Shown here piece by piece: positions 15,275-24,112 of a DNA stretch of 64,000 nucleotides; the first letter of the stretch is position 1; each line of letters begins with the position of its first letter. The notes under the pieces are model-generated. The model had not been told where the DNA came from and did not search any database. It saw only the letters and a program-made list of their open reading frames with translations. The stretch covers positions 1-64,000 of the forward strand of contig CBHWBD010000001.1 of NCBI GenBank assembly GCA_966111775.1. The letters are read 5' to 3'. Source of the stretch: Pelomonas sp966111775 (lineage in GTDB: Bacteria > Pseudomonadota > Gammaproteobacteria > Burkholderiales > Burkholderiaceae_C). The position numbers were made by a program, and so were the translations under genes.

Positions 15275-16624
15275 ATGCCATTGAATCGCAGGAACCTGAT
15301 CGGCGCCGGTCTCACCGGTATCGCCACCTCGACGCTGCCCGTCCAGGCCGCTTCCACCGCTGCAGTGCCCGCCAAGGGCCTGCTCGCCGCAACGCCGCCG
15401 ATGGGCTGGAACAGCTGGAACAGCTTCGCCACCACCATCAACGAGGCCCAGGCCCGCGAGACGGCCCACATCATGGCGGACAAGCTGCTGCCGTCCGGCT
15501 ACAACGTCTTCACCATCGACATCCAATGGTACGAGCCCGGGGCGTCGAGCTACACCTATGCCGCCAACCCCGAGCCAGCGATGGACGGCCATGGCCGGCT
15601 GATTCCGGCCGAGAACCGCTTCCCTTCCAGCGCCGGTGGCAAGGGCTTCGCTGCACTGGCAGCCGACGTGCATGCCATGGGCCTGAAGTTCGGCATTCAC
15701 CTGATGCGCGGCATCCCGCGCCTGGCCGTGAAGCGCAACCTGCCCATCCTGGGCACGCCCCATCGCGCGGCCGACATCGCCGACACCAGCAGCCTCTGCA
15801 CCTGGAACCCCGACATGTACGGCGTGGACATGCGCAAGCCCGGCGCCCAGGCCTACTACGACAGCGTCTTCGCCCTCTATGCCTCGTGGGGCGTGGACTT
15901 CGTCAAGATGGACGACATGAGCCGCCCCTACGACGCTCATGCGCCGGAGATCGAGGCGGCCCACCACGCCATCGCCCGCACGGGCAGGCCGATGGTCCTC
16001 AGCCTGTCGCCCGGCGAGACGCCGGTCAGCCGTGCCGAGCATGTGCGCCGCCATGCGCAGATGTGGCGTATCTCCGACGACTTCTGGGACGAGTGGCCCA
16101 TGCTGGAGGCGCAGTTCACCCGCCTGGAGAACTGGAATCCGTGGCGGCAGCCGGGCGCCTGGCCCGATCCCGACATGCTGCCGCTGGGCCGCCTGGCCCT
16201 CGGCGAGCGCGACACCCGCTTCAGCCCCGACGAACAACGCACGCTGATGACGTTGTGGGCCATCACCCGCTCGCCCCTCATCATGGGCGGCGACCTGCGC
16301 CACCTGGACGAGTCGACGCTGGCCCTGCTGACCAACCCCGAGGTGCTGGCCGTCGACCAGGCGAGCAGCGACAACCGGCCGCATTTCGTCGAGGACTTCG
16401 TGCGCATCTGGTCGGCGCGCCCTGCCGACGGCAAGGGCCGCTACGTCGCGTTGTTCAACCCTACGGACAAGCCACGCGAAGTGGGTATCGCACTGCGGGA
16501 CCTGGGGCTGGACGGCTCGCTGCCGGTGCGCGATCTGTGGAGCCGCCGGCCCTTGGCTGCGGTGGCCGGGCGCTTCGCCCAACCGCTGCCGTCGCATGGC
16601 GCCGGCCTCTACCGGCTCGGCTGA
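15275..16624 (+). CDS. GH27 family glycosidase with twin-arginine signal, divergent member
   Basis: Predicted exported alpha-galactosidase-type enzyme (alternatively beta-L-arabinopyranosidase), 449 residues. The N-terminus MPLNRRNLIGAGLTGIATST has a twin-arginine and a short hydrophobic stretch and looks like a Tat signal. The catalytic barrel starts at PPMGWNSWNSF (residue 41). The predicted nucleophile is Asp213 in FVKMDDM, where classic members have LKYD, and the acid/base is Asp269 in MWRISDDFWD. The WRISDDF form marks a different GH27 subgroup from the two GH27 proteins at 26992-28200 and 33288-34496. It is the only enzyme of the locus on the plus strand and ends 4 nt from the convergent LysR gene. 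The frame is open upstream to 15221, but the ATG at 15275 places the signal peptide correctly. Confidence 0.88.
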   Translation: MPLNRRNLIGAGLTGIATSTLPVQAASTAAVPAKGLLAATPPMGWNSWNSFATTINEAQARETAHIMADKLLPSGYNVFTIDIQWYEPGASSYTYAANPEPAMDGHGRLIPAENRFPSSAGGKGFAALAADVHAMGLKFGIHLMRGIPRLAVKRNLPILGTPHRAADIADTSSLCTWNPDMYGVDMRKPGAQAYYDSVFALYASWGVDFVKMDDMSRPYDAHAPEIEAAHHAIARTGRPMVLSLSPGETPVSRAEHVRRHAQMWRISDDFWDEWPMLEAQFTRLENWNPWRQPGAWPDPDMLPLGRLALGERDTRFSPDEQRTLMTLWAITRSPLIMGGDLRHLDESTLALLTNPEVLAVDQASSDNRPHFVEDFVRIWSARPADGKGRYVALFNPTDKPREVGIALRDLGLDGSLPVRDLWSRRPLAAVAGRFAQPLPSHGAGLYRLG

Positions 16625-16628
16625 CGGC

Positions 16629-17576
16629 TCAGCCGGTCTCTCGCCCCACGACGGCGATGAAATCCCGGTGCGCCCGAGCCATGGCCTGCGGAATCTCGGT
16701 GGCCAGCAGATCGACGAAGGCCTTCACCGCCGGCACCATGCCACGACGCGTCGGATAGACCGCATGCAACTGGTGCGCCGGCGGCCGATGACCGGGCAGC
16801 AGGTCGATCAGCCGGCCTTGGCGGAGATCGTCCTCGCAGACGTGAAAGGGCAGCTGTGCCACGCCCACGCCGGCGACGGCCATGCGCAACATCAGGTAGA
16901 CGTCGTCGGTCGCCAGGCAGGGCTGGTAGTCGATCTCCAGTGGCGTGCCCGCCGGTGAAGCCAGGCTCCAGCGCGGCCTCTCGCCGCGCACGCCGGCCGG
17001 GCCGATACCTCGCACGCCGTTCAGATCTTCGGGTTGCTCAAAGGGGCCTTGCGCGGCGATGAAGCTCGGCGTGGCGACCAGGATCTGGTCGCTGCGGCCG
17101 AGTTGCCGGATGACGAGGTCGGAGTCCTCGAGCGCCGAGCGGATGCGGATGGCGACGTCGTAGCCTTCGCCGATGAGGTCTACGCGCCGGTTGGTCAGGT
17201 CCAGGTCCAGGCGCACCTCGGGATGGGCCAGCAGGAAGGCTGGCAGCACGGGTGCGACGAAGAGATGGGCCACGCCGACGGGACAGCTGACGCGCAGACG
17301 GCCCGAGGGCTTGGCGTGTGCGCGTGCGGCGACCTCGTAGGCCGCCTTGGCCGAGGCCGACATGGACTCGCAATGCGCCAGGAAGGCGGCGCCGACCTCG
17401 GTCACGCTGACGGATCGCGTGGAGCGCTGCAGCAGGCGCACCGCCAGGCGCTCCTCCAGCTCGGCTACGTGCCGGCTCAGCCGCGACTTCGGAATGCCGA
17501 GGGCGCGCGCCGCACCGGAGAAGCCGCCGTGCGCGACAACGGCGGCAAACAGCGCCAGATCATTCAGGTCTTCCAT
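16629..17576 (-). CDS. LysR-family transcriptional regulator
   Basis: 315 residues. The N-terminal winged HTH (residues 4-63, LALFAAVVAHGGFSGAARAL, then SRLSRHVAELEERLAVRLLQ) is followed by a LysR substrate-binding domain. The subtype resembles the CrgA/PA2449-like regulators often paired with oxidoreductases. The ATG at 17576 is chosen because the HTH begins four residues later. It is divergent from the azoreductase gene (124 nt shared upstream region), its probable target. Confidence 0.92.
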   Translation of the reverse strand: MEDLNDLALFAAVVAHGGFSGAARALGIPKSRLSRHVAELEERLAVRLLQRSTRSVSVTEVGAAFLAHCESMSASAKAAYEVAARAHAKPSGRLRVSCPVGVAHLFVAPVLPAFLLAHPEVRLDLDLTNRRVDLIGEGYDVAIRIRSALEDSDLVIRQLGRSDQILVATPSFIAAQGPFEQPEDLNGVRGIGPAGVRGERPRWSLASPAGTPLEIDYQPCLATDDVYLMLRMAVAGVGVAQLPFHVCEDDLRQGRLIDLLPGHRPPAHQLHAVYPTRRGMVPAVKAFVDLLATEIPQAMARAHRDFIAVVGRETG

Positions 17577-17700
17577 GCGGGTCTCGTGTGGGGGCGGCCG
17601 GATTGTCCTGAATGCAGAACGCTCCGTCCTGCGCGCGGCGACTAGTGCGGGCGCCGGACTATTCCTATCGTGCAGGCCATCGCCACTCCTCCTTGACTTC
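17577..17700. promoter_or_regulatory. Divergent promoter region of the LysR and azoreductase genes
   Basis: 124 nt between divergent starts, where LysR proteins normally bind. An AT-richer stretch (ACTATTCCTATCGT, around 17658-17671) could hold the azoreductase -10. No clean T-N11-A operator could be picked by eye. Confidence 0.35.
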
Positions 17701-18330
17701 ATGAACATCCTGCACCTCGACGCCAGCCTCGCGGACGCCGCGTCCGCTTCACGCCGCATCAGCCAGCTCATCGTGGCGGGCCTTGTCCAGGCCTACCCCA
17801 CCGCGCAGCTGCGCTACCGCGACCTCGTCGCGGAAGGGCTGCCCCATCTGACGGGCGCCATCGCCGCCGGGTTCCGCGGCCCTAGCCTGGCTGGCAACGC
17901 CGATGCGGGCACGGCCGCCGAACACGCCCGCTCCGAGGCCCTCGTGAGCGAGTTTCTGGACAGCGACGTCATCGTCATCGGCGCCCCCATGTACAACTTC
18001 TCGGTACCGAGCCAGCTGAAGGCCTGGATGGATCGCATCGCCCAGCCGGGGCGGACCTTCCGCTACACGAGCGATGGCCCCGTCGGCCTCGCCGGCGGCC
18101 GGCGGGTCATCGTCGCCTCCACGCGAGGCGGGGTGTACTCCATCGGTGCTGCGGCCGGCATGGACTTCCAGGAGTCCTACCTGAAAGCCTTCTTCGGCTT
18201 CCTCGGCATCAACGACGTGCAGGTCGTGCGCGCCGAGCGGCTCACCAAGGGGGCCGAGTTGCGTGATCAGTCGCTCGCCGACGCCAGCGCGGCCGTGCCG
18301 GCGGTGGTGGCAGCCGCACTCGCAAGTTGA
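17701..18330 (+). CDS. azoR: FMN-dependent NADH:quinone/azo oxidoreductase
   Basis: A cytoplasmic flavoprotein of 209 residues (family about 200) that reduces azo compounds and quinones by two-electron transfer from NADH with FMN. Visible family features are the N-terminal NILHLDASL strand, the FMN-phosphate loop region with SxxSRRIS, and the FMN-contact motif IVIGAPMYNFSVPSQLKAWM, followed by RTFRYT and STRGGVY. It is divergent from a LysR gene, the usual arrangement for inducible azoreductases. A YciI-like gene follows 14 nt later. The ATG at 17701 directly precedes the first beta strand. Confidence 0.93.
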   Translation: MNILHLDASLADAASASRRISQLIVAGLVQAYPTAQLRYRDLVAEGLPHLTGAIAAGFRGPSLAGNADAGTAAEHARSEALVSEFLDSDVIVIGAPMYNFSVPSQLKAWMDRIAQPGRTFRYTSDGPVGLAGGRRVIVASTRGGVYSIGAAAGMDFQESYLKAFFGFLGINDVQVVRAERLTKGAELRDQSLADASAAVPAVVAAALAS

Positions 18331-18344
18331 GAAAGGGGGCCTCC

Positions 18345-18665
18345 ATGCTTTTCATCGTGACCCTGACCTGCCGCGCCGCAATGGCCGAGATCGAGGCGCA
18401 GCTGCCCGCCCATCGCGCCTGGCTGGCGCAGCACATCGCCGAGGGGCGTTTCGTCACTGCTGGGCCGCTCGAGCCGCGCACTGGTGGCCTCATCGTCGCC
18501 CACGCCGCGGACCGCACCGAGCTCGACGCCCTGCTGGCGAGCGACCCCTTCGTCAACCTCGGCCTCGTCGATGTCGCAGTGCTCGCCGCGGTGCCGGCGC
18601 TGCGCCACGCAGATTTCCCGGCCTGCTGGGCGCCAGCGGCCCGGGCCCTCGCGCCAACATCCTGA
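18345..18665 (+). CDS. YciI-like (ferredoxin-fold) protein
   Basis: 106 residues resembling the YciI family of small alpha/beta proteins: N-terminal MLFIVTLTCR, a LPAHRAWLAQHIAEGRFVTAGPL core, and a C-terminal NLGLVDVAVLAAVPALR strand. Family members carry a conserved His (here in PAHRAWL) and an Asp near SDPFV, but their reactions are mostly unknown. A strong GAAAGGGGG ribosome-binding site precedes the ATG at 18345. It lies between the azoreductase and hydrolase genes in one apparent transcript, suggesting a role in the same detoxification response. Confidence 0.8.
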   Translation: MLFIVTLTCRAAMAEIEAQLPAHRAWLAQHIAEGRFVTAGPLEPRTGGLIVAHAADRTELDALLASDPFVNLGLVDVAVLAAVPALRHADFPACWAPAARALAPTS

Positions 18666-18679
18666 TTGAAAGGAACCCC

Positions 18680-19435
18680 ATGCTCCGCCTTCGTCTCTGG
18701 CTGGTCTGCGGCCTCCTGGCCGCGTTGACCGCCGCTGTCCATGCAGCACCGGCCCGCGCCGACATCGTGCTGGTCCACGGCGCCTTCGCCGATGGATCGA
18801 GCTGGGCGCGAGTCATTCCGCTGCTGCAAAGGAAGGGCTACCGCGTCACGGTCGTCCAGCTGCCGCTGACCTCGCTCGCCGACGACGTGGCCGCCACCCG
18901 GCGCGTCATCGACCGACAGCCCGGCCCGGTCGTGCTCGTCGGCCACTCCTGGGGCGGCGTCGTCGTGTCCGAGGCGGGCAATGCGCCTGGCGTCAAAGCC
19001 CTGGTCTATCTGTCGGCGCTGGTGCCGGACAGCGGCGAATCGGCCCAGGCCCTGCTGCAGCGCCTGAACGCGCCGATGCAGGGCATGGCGCCCGATGCGG
19101 CCGGGCTGATCTGGCTGGACGACGCCAAGGCCTTCCACGACGTGATGGCCGGCGACCTGCCGCTGCCCACGGCGGCCGCGCTCGCCGCGGTCCAGAAGCC
19201 GCTGGCCGCTCGTTCCTTCGCCGACGCGGTGTCTCAGGCCGCCTGGCACGACAAGCCGAGCTGGTATCTGGCGACGACGGCCGACCAGGCCTTGCCGACC
19301 GCTACTCAGCGCCTGATCGCCGAGCAGCTCAAGGGCCGCTCTGAGGAGCTCGCCTCCAGCCATCTGGCCATGGCCAGCCACCCGGCCGCCGTGGCCGGTT
19401 TGATCGACCGCGCGGCCCGGGCGGCGGTGCGCTAG
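18680..19435 (+). CDS. Exported alpha/beta-hydrolase
   Basis: 251 residues. A Sec signal peptide (residues 1-27, MLRLRLWLVCGLLAALTAAV, cut near HAAPARA) is followed by an alpha/beta-hydrolase fold. The oxyanion region is LVHGAFADGSSW, nucleophile Ser90 sits in VGHSWGG, and a C-terminal His lies in SSHLAMASHP. It resembles the small EstC-like/salicylate-esterase-like hydrolases; the substrate is unknown. AAAGGAACCCC precedes the ATG. It is the last gene of the azoreductase group and ends 41 nt from the convergent LytTR gene; that gap shows no clear terminator. Confidence 0.88.
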   Translation: MLRLRLWLVCGLLAALTAAVHAAPARADIVLVHGAFADGSSWARVIPLLQRKGYRVTVVQLPLTSLADDVAATRRVIDRQPGPVVLVGHSWGGVVVSEAGNAPGVKALVYLSALVPDSGESAQALLQRLNAPMQGMAPDAAGLIWLDDAKAFHDVMAGDLPLPTAAALAAVQKPLAARSFADAVSQAAWHDKPSWYLATTADQALPTATQRLIAEQLKGRSEELASSHLAMASHPAAVAGLIDRAARAAVR

Positions 19436-19476
19436 AGGCAGTGGCCTGAGCGCAGGCATTGAGCGGAGCCGGCCCG

Positions 19477-20235
19477 CTACATCGGCTTGAAGCGCGGCTG
19501 GAAGCTCTGGCTGACCTGCAGCCGTGTCAGGCCGTCCTTCAGCAGCACGTCCATGCCGCCAAGTTGGCGCTCGACGCGGGCCACCTGTGCGAGATTGACG
19601 ACGACGGCACGGTGGATCTGCCAGAACTGCCCGGGGTCGAGCTGGGCCAGCAGTTCGCGCAGGGACAGGCGCAGCAGGAATTCGCCCTCGGCCGTGATCG
19701 CACAGGTGTATTTGTTGTCGCTGCGGAAATGGCTCACGTCCGCCACCATCACCAGGTGCAGCCGGTCGCCCTGCGAGGCTTGCAGCCAGCGCAGCGGCGC
19801 TGGGTGCGCGGCTGGAGGCAACACGGGCGGAGCCCATTGCTGCAGCCAGCGCGCCAGCTCCGCCGGCGGCCATTGCAGCCGCTGCTGCAGGCGCACCAGC
19901 GTCTCCCGCAGTCGCTCGGTGGACAAGGGCTTGAGCAGGTAGTCCACCGCGCCCTGGTCAAAGGCGGCCAGGGCATGGGCGTCGTAGGCGGTGACGAAGA
20001 CGACGTGGCACAGGCCCTTGATGCGCCGCGCCAGCTGCAGGCCGTCCAGGCCAGGCAGGCGGATGTCGACGAAGACGATGTCGGGCCGCAGCTCCAGCAC
20101 CAGAGCCAGGCCGCGCTCGCCGTCTTCGGCTTCGGCCAGCAGCTGCAGCTCGGGCCAGAGCTCGGCCAGGCCCTCGCGCAGGCGCTGGCGCGGCAGGGCT
20201 TCGTCCTCGATGAGGAGGGCGGTGGGATGCTTCAT
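19477..20235 (-). CDS. LytTR-family DNA-binding response regulator
   Basis: 252 residues. The receiver domain (1-115) has phospho-acceptor Asp57 (FVDIRLPGLDG). The C-terminal LytTR domain (about 150-250) contains the family pattern FRSDNKYTCAI, then FWQIHRAVVVNLAQV. Its start overlaps the stop of the LytS-like kinase gene (ATGA at 20232-20235), so the two form a cognate pair. It is the 3'-most gene of the long minus-strand transcript that carries the glycan-degrading enzymes. Confidence 0.93.
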   Translation of the reverse strand: MKHPTALLIEDEALPRQRLREGLAELWPELQLLAEAEDGERGLALVLELRPDIVFVDIRLPGLDGLQLARRIKGLCHVVFVTAYDAHALAAFDQGAVDYLLKPLSTERLRETLVRLQQRLQWPPAELARWLQQWAPPVLPPAAHPAPLRWLQASQGDRLHLVMVADVSHFRSDNKYTCAITAEGEFLLRLSLRELLAQLDPGQFWQIHRAVVVNLAQVARVERQLGGMDVLLKDGLTRLQVSQSFQPRFKPM

Positions 20236-21236
20236 GAGGGGGCGGGCAGTTCGATGCGGGCGCTGACGCCGCCGGTGTCGCGCTGTTGCAGGATCAGGCG
20301 GGCCTGGCCGGCGTAGAGGCTGGCCAGGCGGTCACGCACATTGGCCAGGCCGACGCCCTGGCCCTGGGTGGCGCCACCGGGCTGCAGGCCCGCGCCGCTG
20401 TCGCTCACCTCCAGCACCAGCCGGCCGGCCTCGCGGCGCGCCTGCACGTCGACACGCCCCCCCTGGGGCTGGGGCTCGATGCCGTGGCGCACGGCGTTCT
20501 CCACCAGGGTCAGCAACATCATGGGCGGCACGGGGTCGGCTTCGCAGCCGGGCTGGGCCTGCACCTGCACTCGCAGCCGCGCGCCGAGGCGGGTGGCCAT
20601 CACCGTCAGATAGGCGCGGGCCAGGGCCAGCTCGCGCTCCACCGTCGACAGCGGTTCGCGCATGGACGGCAGGGCCAAGCGCAGATAGTCGTGCAACTCG
20701 CCGAGGAAGCGCTCGGCCGTGGCCGGCTGGCTGCGGATGAGCTGCTGCAGGCTGGCCAGGGCGTTGAACAGGAAATGCGGCTCGACCTGGGCCTGCAGGG
20801 CTTTCAGCTCGGCCACGCTGACCTGGCGCGACAGCTCGGCCATGGCTGCCGTCTGCTCGGCCTGGGCCAGGCGCAGGGCCACGGCCTGCTCCTCGCGCCA
20901 GCGCCACCAGCGCAGCGGCAGGTGCATCAGCAGGGAGAAGGCGAAGGCGGGCAGCCAGGGGCGCCACAGCGAGGTGGGGTCCAGCCACTGCGGCAGGCCG
21001 ATGCCCGGCATCAGCAAGAGCCCGGCTGCCGCGCCCAGCGCCGCAGCCACCGGTACGGCCAGAGGCCACCAGCGCCAGCCCAGGGTCAGCCAGGCGACGC
21101 TATAGGCCAGCCAGAGCTGCCCGGCCAGGGCCAGTGGGCGGGCATGCGGCCAGACCCAGTGCAGCCCCGCCCAGCCACCCCAGAACAACAGGGCGGGCAC
21201 GACGGCTCGACGCATGGGCGTGCGCAGAATGGCCAT
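20232..21236 (-). CDS. LytS/YehU-type membrane sensor histidine kinase
   Basis: 334 residues. About four N-terminal membrane helices (residues 10-105) are followed by a coiled coil. The His_kinase domain has phospho-acceptor His154 in VEPHFLFNALASLQQL, and the ATPase domain has LVENAVRHGI and GVGLANVRDRL. No large periplasmic sensor domain is visible, so the signal probably comes through the membrane helices or a partner. Its ATG directly abuts the stop codon of the exported protein upstream (zero spacing) and its stop overlaps the LytTR gene. The three are therefore translationally linked, which suggests the exported protein is the sensory partner. Confidence 0.92.
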   Translation of the reverse strand: MAILRTPMRRAVVPALLFWGGWAGLHWVWPHARPLALAGQLWLAYSVAWLTLGWRWWPLAVPVAAALGAAAGLLLMPGIGLPQWLDPTSLWRPWLPAFAFSLLMHLPLRWWRWREEQAVALRLAQAEQTAAMAELSRQVSVAELKALQAQVEPHFLFNALASLQQLIRSQPATAERFLGELHDYLRLALPSMREPLSTVERELALARAYLTVMATRLGARLRVQVQAQPGCEADPVPPMMLLTLVENAVRHGIEPQPQGGRVDVQARREAGRLVLEVSDSGAGLQPGGATQGQGVGLANVRDRLASLYAGQARLILQQRDTGGVSARIELPAPS

Positions 21237-21941
21237 TCAGTCCAGCGCGGGGTTGCTCAACGGCACGGGCGGGATGGGCAGCTTGGCCATGGCGGCCTGG
21301 ACGTCCGCCCAGTAGCGGCGCGCCGACCGCAAGTCGGCCTGCAGGGTTTCCCGGGTCGGCGCTACCTCGGGGCCGACGACCTGGAACTGCAGGTTGCGCG
21401 CCCAGACCTGGCCCTGGCCGACCAGGGCCAGCCCGAAGTTGATTTCGGCGGCGTCGGCGGGCACGTCGACGACGACGCTGGCCTCGTGCCAGCCGCCATC
21501 GGCCGACACGGCGGCGCCGGCGGGCATGTGATCCTCGATGCCCGGCCGGGCCATCTGCACGTTGCTCAACATGACGCCGTTGCCCGGGCCGATGAAGAGA
21601 CCGCCCCAGCCGCGCACAGCTTCCGCGCGCAACTGGGCGCTGAAGCGCAGGCGCTTGCCGCCATAGCCATGCAGGGTCTGCTGGGCCGCGCCAAGGCTGA
21701 TGGGCCCGGGCAGCTGGGCCACCAGGGAGCGCACCGTCAGGCTGGGCAGGCCGCTGGCATCGCTGGCGGCATCGATGCCGATTTCAAAGCCTTCCAGGGC
21801 GGCCCGTGGCATCAGGGTGTGGTCTGCCGGCGAGGTCATCTGGTGGCCGAACCAGCCGTTGGGCATGCGCAGAGGGGTGGCGGCGCCAACACTCAGCACG
21901 GCGGCAGCGAGGGGCGCGAGGAGGAGGATGCGGTAGTTCAT
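21237..21941 (-). CDS. Exported beta-rich protein, paralogue A, coupled to the kinase gene
   Basis: 234 residues with a Sec signal peptide (1-20, ending VGAAT). The core (about 50-190) contains YGGKRLRFSAQL, then GWGGLFIG, and later ADAAEINFGLALVGQGQVWARNLQF. This looks like a carbohydrate-binding-module-like beta-sandwich found in exported and regulator-associated proteins. No catalytic motif is evident. The neighbouring exported protein at 21974-22627 shares these segments, so the two are paralogues. The stop is immediately followed by the kinase ATG. I infer a sugar- or envelope-sensing accessory role; an unrecognised enzymatic role cannot be excluded. Confidence 0.75.
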   Translation of the reverse strand: MNYRILLLAPLAAAVLSVGAATPLRMPNGWFGHQMTSPADHTLMPRAALEGFEIGIDAASDASGLPSLTVRSLVAQLPGPISLGAAQQTLHGYGGKRLRFSAQLRAEAVRGWGGLFIGPGNGVMLSNVQMARPGIEDHMPAGAAVSADGGWHEASVVVDVPADAAEINFGLALVGQGQVWARNLQFQVVGPEVAPTRETLQADLRSARRYWADVQAAMAKLPIPPVPLSNPALD

Positions 21942-21973
21942 GGTGCGGATTCCTTGGGGCGAGGGTCAGGCAT

Positions 21974-22627
21974 TCACTGCAGCGACAGGTTCTGGGGCGG
22001 CCTGGGAGGCTCTTTGCGCAGGCGCGCCTGGTTTTCCGCCACCATCGCCTTGAAGGCGGCCGCCGCCTCGACGCCGAAGCCTTGCTCGGTGACCGGCACC
22101 TCCTTGCCGACGATCTCCAGCTTGAAGCCCCGCGCCCAGACCTGGCCGCTGCCTACCAGCGCGAGCCCGATGTTGGCCACGCCGTTGTCGGCCGGGATGT
22201 CGGCCACGACGCTCACGTCACACCACTCGGGGCAGCCCTGGGCGCCGAGGGCCCTTGTCCCCTCGTCGGACACGGGGCGCAGGTAAAGCGGGCCCCAGCC
22301 CCAGCCGACAACGACGCCGGCCCAGCGGTCCACGCCAGTCATCTTCACCTGGGCTGAAAAGCGCACCCGCTTGCCGCCATAGCCCATCACCGACTGGTCG
22401 ATGCTGCCGACGTCCTGAGCCTTGCGCTCGCCCAGGGCCTTGACGGTGAGGGCGCGCTGGCCGCCGGACTCGGTGTCTGGCGCGACGCCGGCCTCGTGCG
22501 TCTTGCCGCCGGGCCAGCTGAAGCTGGCGCCGGCGGTCCAGCCAGTCGGCTGGCGCAGCGTGTCGGCGCCACTGGCGCTCAGCGCCAGCGCCGCGAGCGG
22601 CACGGCGAGGAGGGATCGGTAGTCCAT
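21974..22627 (-). CDS. Exported beta-rich protein, paralogue B
   Basis: 217 residues starting MDYRSLLAVPLAALALSASG, a Sec signal peptide. It has the same core as paralogue A: GYGGKRVRFSAQVK, GWGWGPLYL, ADIPADNGVANIGLALVGSG and WARGFKLEIVG, followed by a charged helical tail ending RPPQNLSLQ. Cys pairing is possible in GCPEWC. The ATG at 22627 has AAAAGGA upstream; the frame is open further 5' but without a better start. It is separated from the fucosidase gene by 136 nt in which I see no clear promoter or terminator. Likely role: glycan binding or sensing alongside paralogue A. Confidence 0.75.
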   Translation of the reverse strand: MDYRSLLAVPLAALALSASGADTLRQPTGWTAGASFSWPGGKTHEAGVAPDTESGGQRALTVKALGERKAQDVGSIDQSVMGYGGKRVRFSAQVKMTGVDRWAGVVVGWGWGPLYLRPVSDEGTRALGAQGCPEWCDVSVVADIPADNGVANIGLALVGSGQVWARGFKLEIVGKEVPVTEQGFGVEAAAAFKAMVAENQARLRKEPPRPPQNLSLQ

Positions 22628-22763
22628 GCGGGCGTCCTTTTCGGAGTGGGAATGGTCGGCAGTCTGCGAGCCCCCGCGGCACGTCGCGCGCTTGATGCGA
22701 CCGGCCAGCCGCGCAGCGGACAAGCCAGGCCCGGCGCCGACGAAGGCAGGGCAGCGCCCCGCG

Positions 22764-24104
22764 TCATCGCGCCTGTGCGGCGGTGCTGATTTCCAGCACC
22801 GTGACCGGCGTGCCGCGCGACGGCACCGGCACTGACAGGCTCAAGCCCTGCGCGCCCTCGCGCCAGACGACTTCGTCGCCCGACAGATTTCGCACGCCGG
22901 TCACCTTCTTGGGAAGGGCTGGCAGCGTCAGCTCTTCGCCTGGCCAGCGCTGCACGAAGAGGTAGAGCTTGTCGCCGCGCTGCGTCATGCCGTAGACGCC
23001 GTCCACCGGCTGCAGCGGGCCGGGCCGCGTGTCGTAGACCGCCTGGCCGTGGCGCTGCAGCCATCGGCCCACGCCGCGCAGCGTCTCGCTCTGCCTGGGC
23101 GGTACGACGCCGTCGGCATCGGGGCCGAGGTTGACCAGCAGGTTGCCGTTGCGCACGACGGCGTTGACCAGCTGGGTCACCACCTGGTCGGCGCTCTTCA
23201 CCTGGCCCTCGGGCACATAGCCCCAGGCACCGTTGATGGAGAAAGTCTTCTCCCAGGGCCGCGCGCGGATGGGGCCGCCGATCGGCGCATCGCCCTCCTC
23301 GGTGTCGAAGTCGCCCTGCCAGCCCGAGCGCGGGTTGATGACGATCTTCGGTTGCAGCTTGCGGACGATGCGGTTGAGCCTGTCCGGTTCCCAGAACCAG
23401 GCCGCGTCGGCGTCGCTGCCCTGGTGGGCCAGCCAGCCGCCGTCGTACCAGAGGATGTCGATGCGGCCGTACTGGCTCATCAGCTCCTGGATCTGGCCAT
23501 AGGTCTGCTGCTTGAACTCGCGGGCGTTCTCCGGCATTTCCTTGGGGTGGAAATAGGCCGGGAAGCGCCAGTCCAGCGGCGAGTAATACAGGCCCACGCG
23601 CATGCCGTGGCGGCGCACCGCCTTCACCCAGGGCTCGACGAGGTCGCGCTTGGCGGCGGAGTGCGGCGCGTCGTACTGGCCCCAACTCGCCTTGCTGGCG
23701 AACAGCGAGAAGCCGTCGTGGTGGCGGGCGGTCAGCACCATGTAGCGGGCGCCGCCGGCGGCGGCGAGCTGGGACCAGGCGTCGGGGTCGTAGTGCTGGG
23801 GATTGAAGCGCTCGGCGAGCTTCGCGTACTCGGCCGCCGGCACCTTGTCGTTGAACATATGCCACTCGCCCTTGGCGGGGATGGCGTAGAGGCCCCAGTG
23901 CACGAAGACGCCGAACTTGGCGTCCCGCCACCAGGCCATGTCCTGGGCCGGCAGCAGCAGGTCGGGGGCCAGCGTCGGGTCGGCGTTGGCGCTCTTGGTG
24001 GCGGAGCGTTGCTCGTCGCTGAGCTGGGGCTCGGCGGCCCGCGCGCTGCTGCCGAGCAGGCCGCAGGTTAGGGCGCACAGGGTGAGAAGGCGGGAAGTTG
24101 TCAT
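22764..24104 (-). CDS. GH29 alpha-L-fucosidase (first of three)
   Basis: 446 residues. A Sec signal peptide (about 1-23, ending SSARA) is followed by the GH29 barrel: WWRDAKFGVFVHWGLYAIPA, the MVLTARHHDGF segment, and predicted nucleophile Asp221 in ILWYDGGW. A C-terminal beta domain starts at about 350. It hydrolyses alpha-L-fucosyl residues with retention. It resembles general GH29 fucosidases and differs clearly from the two other GH29 proteins in the locus (41245-42900, 54518-56170), which form their own pair. It starts 8 nt after the GH2 stop, so it is in the same transcript. It would remove terminal fucose from xyloglucan oligosaccharides. Confidence 0.93.
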   Translation of the reverse strand: MTTSRLLTLCALTCGLLGSSARAAEPQLSDEQRSATKSANADPTLAPDLLLPAQDMAWWRDAKFGVFVHWGLYAIPAKGEWHMFNDKVPAAEYAKLAERFNPQHYDPDAWSQLAAAGGARYMVLTARHHDGFSLFASKASWGQYDAPHSAAKRDLVEPWVKAVRRHGMRVGLYYSPLDWRFPAYFHPKEMPENAREFKQQTYGQIQELMSQYGRIDILWYDGGWLAHQGSDADAAWFWEPDRLNRIVRKLQPKIVINPRSGWQGDFDTEEGDAPIGGPIRARPWEKTFSINGAWGYVPEGQVKSADQVVTQLVNAVVRNGNLLVNLGPDADGVVPPRQSETLRGVGRWLQRHGQAVYDTRPGPLQPVDGVYGMTQRGDKLYLFVQRWPGEELTLPALPKKVTGVRNLSGDEVVWREGAQGLSLSVPVPSRGTPVTVLEISTAAQAR

Positions 24105-24112
24105 GGATGGTT

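Noticed and set aside
17347..17700. Upstream extension of the azoreductase gene
   Set aside because: It overlaps the divergent LysR gene, and the azoreductase fold begins at the ATG at 17701.
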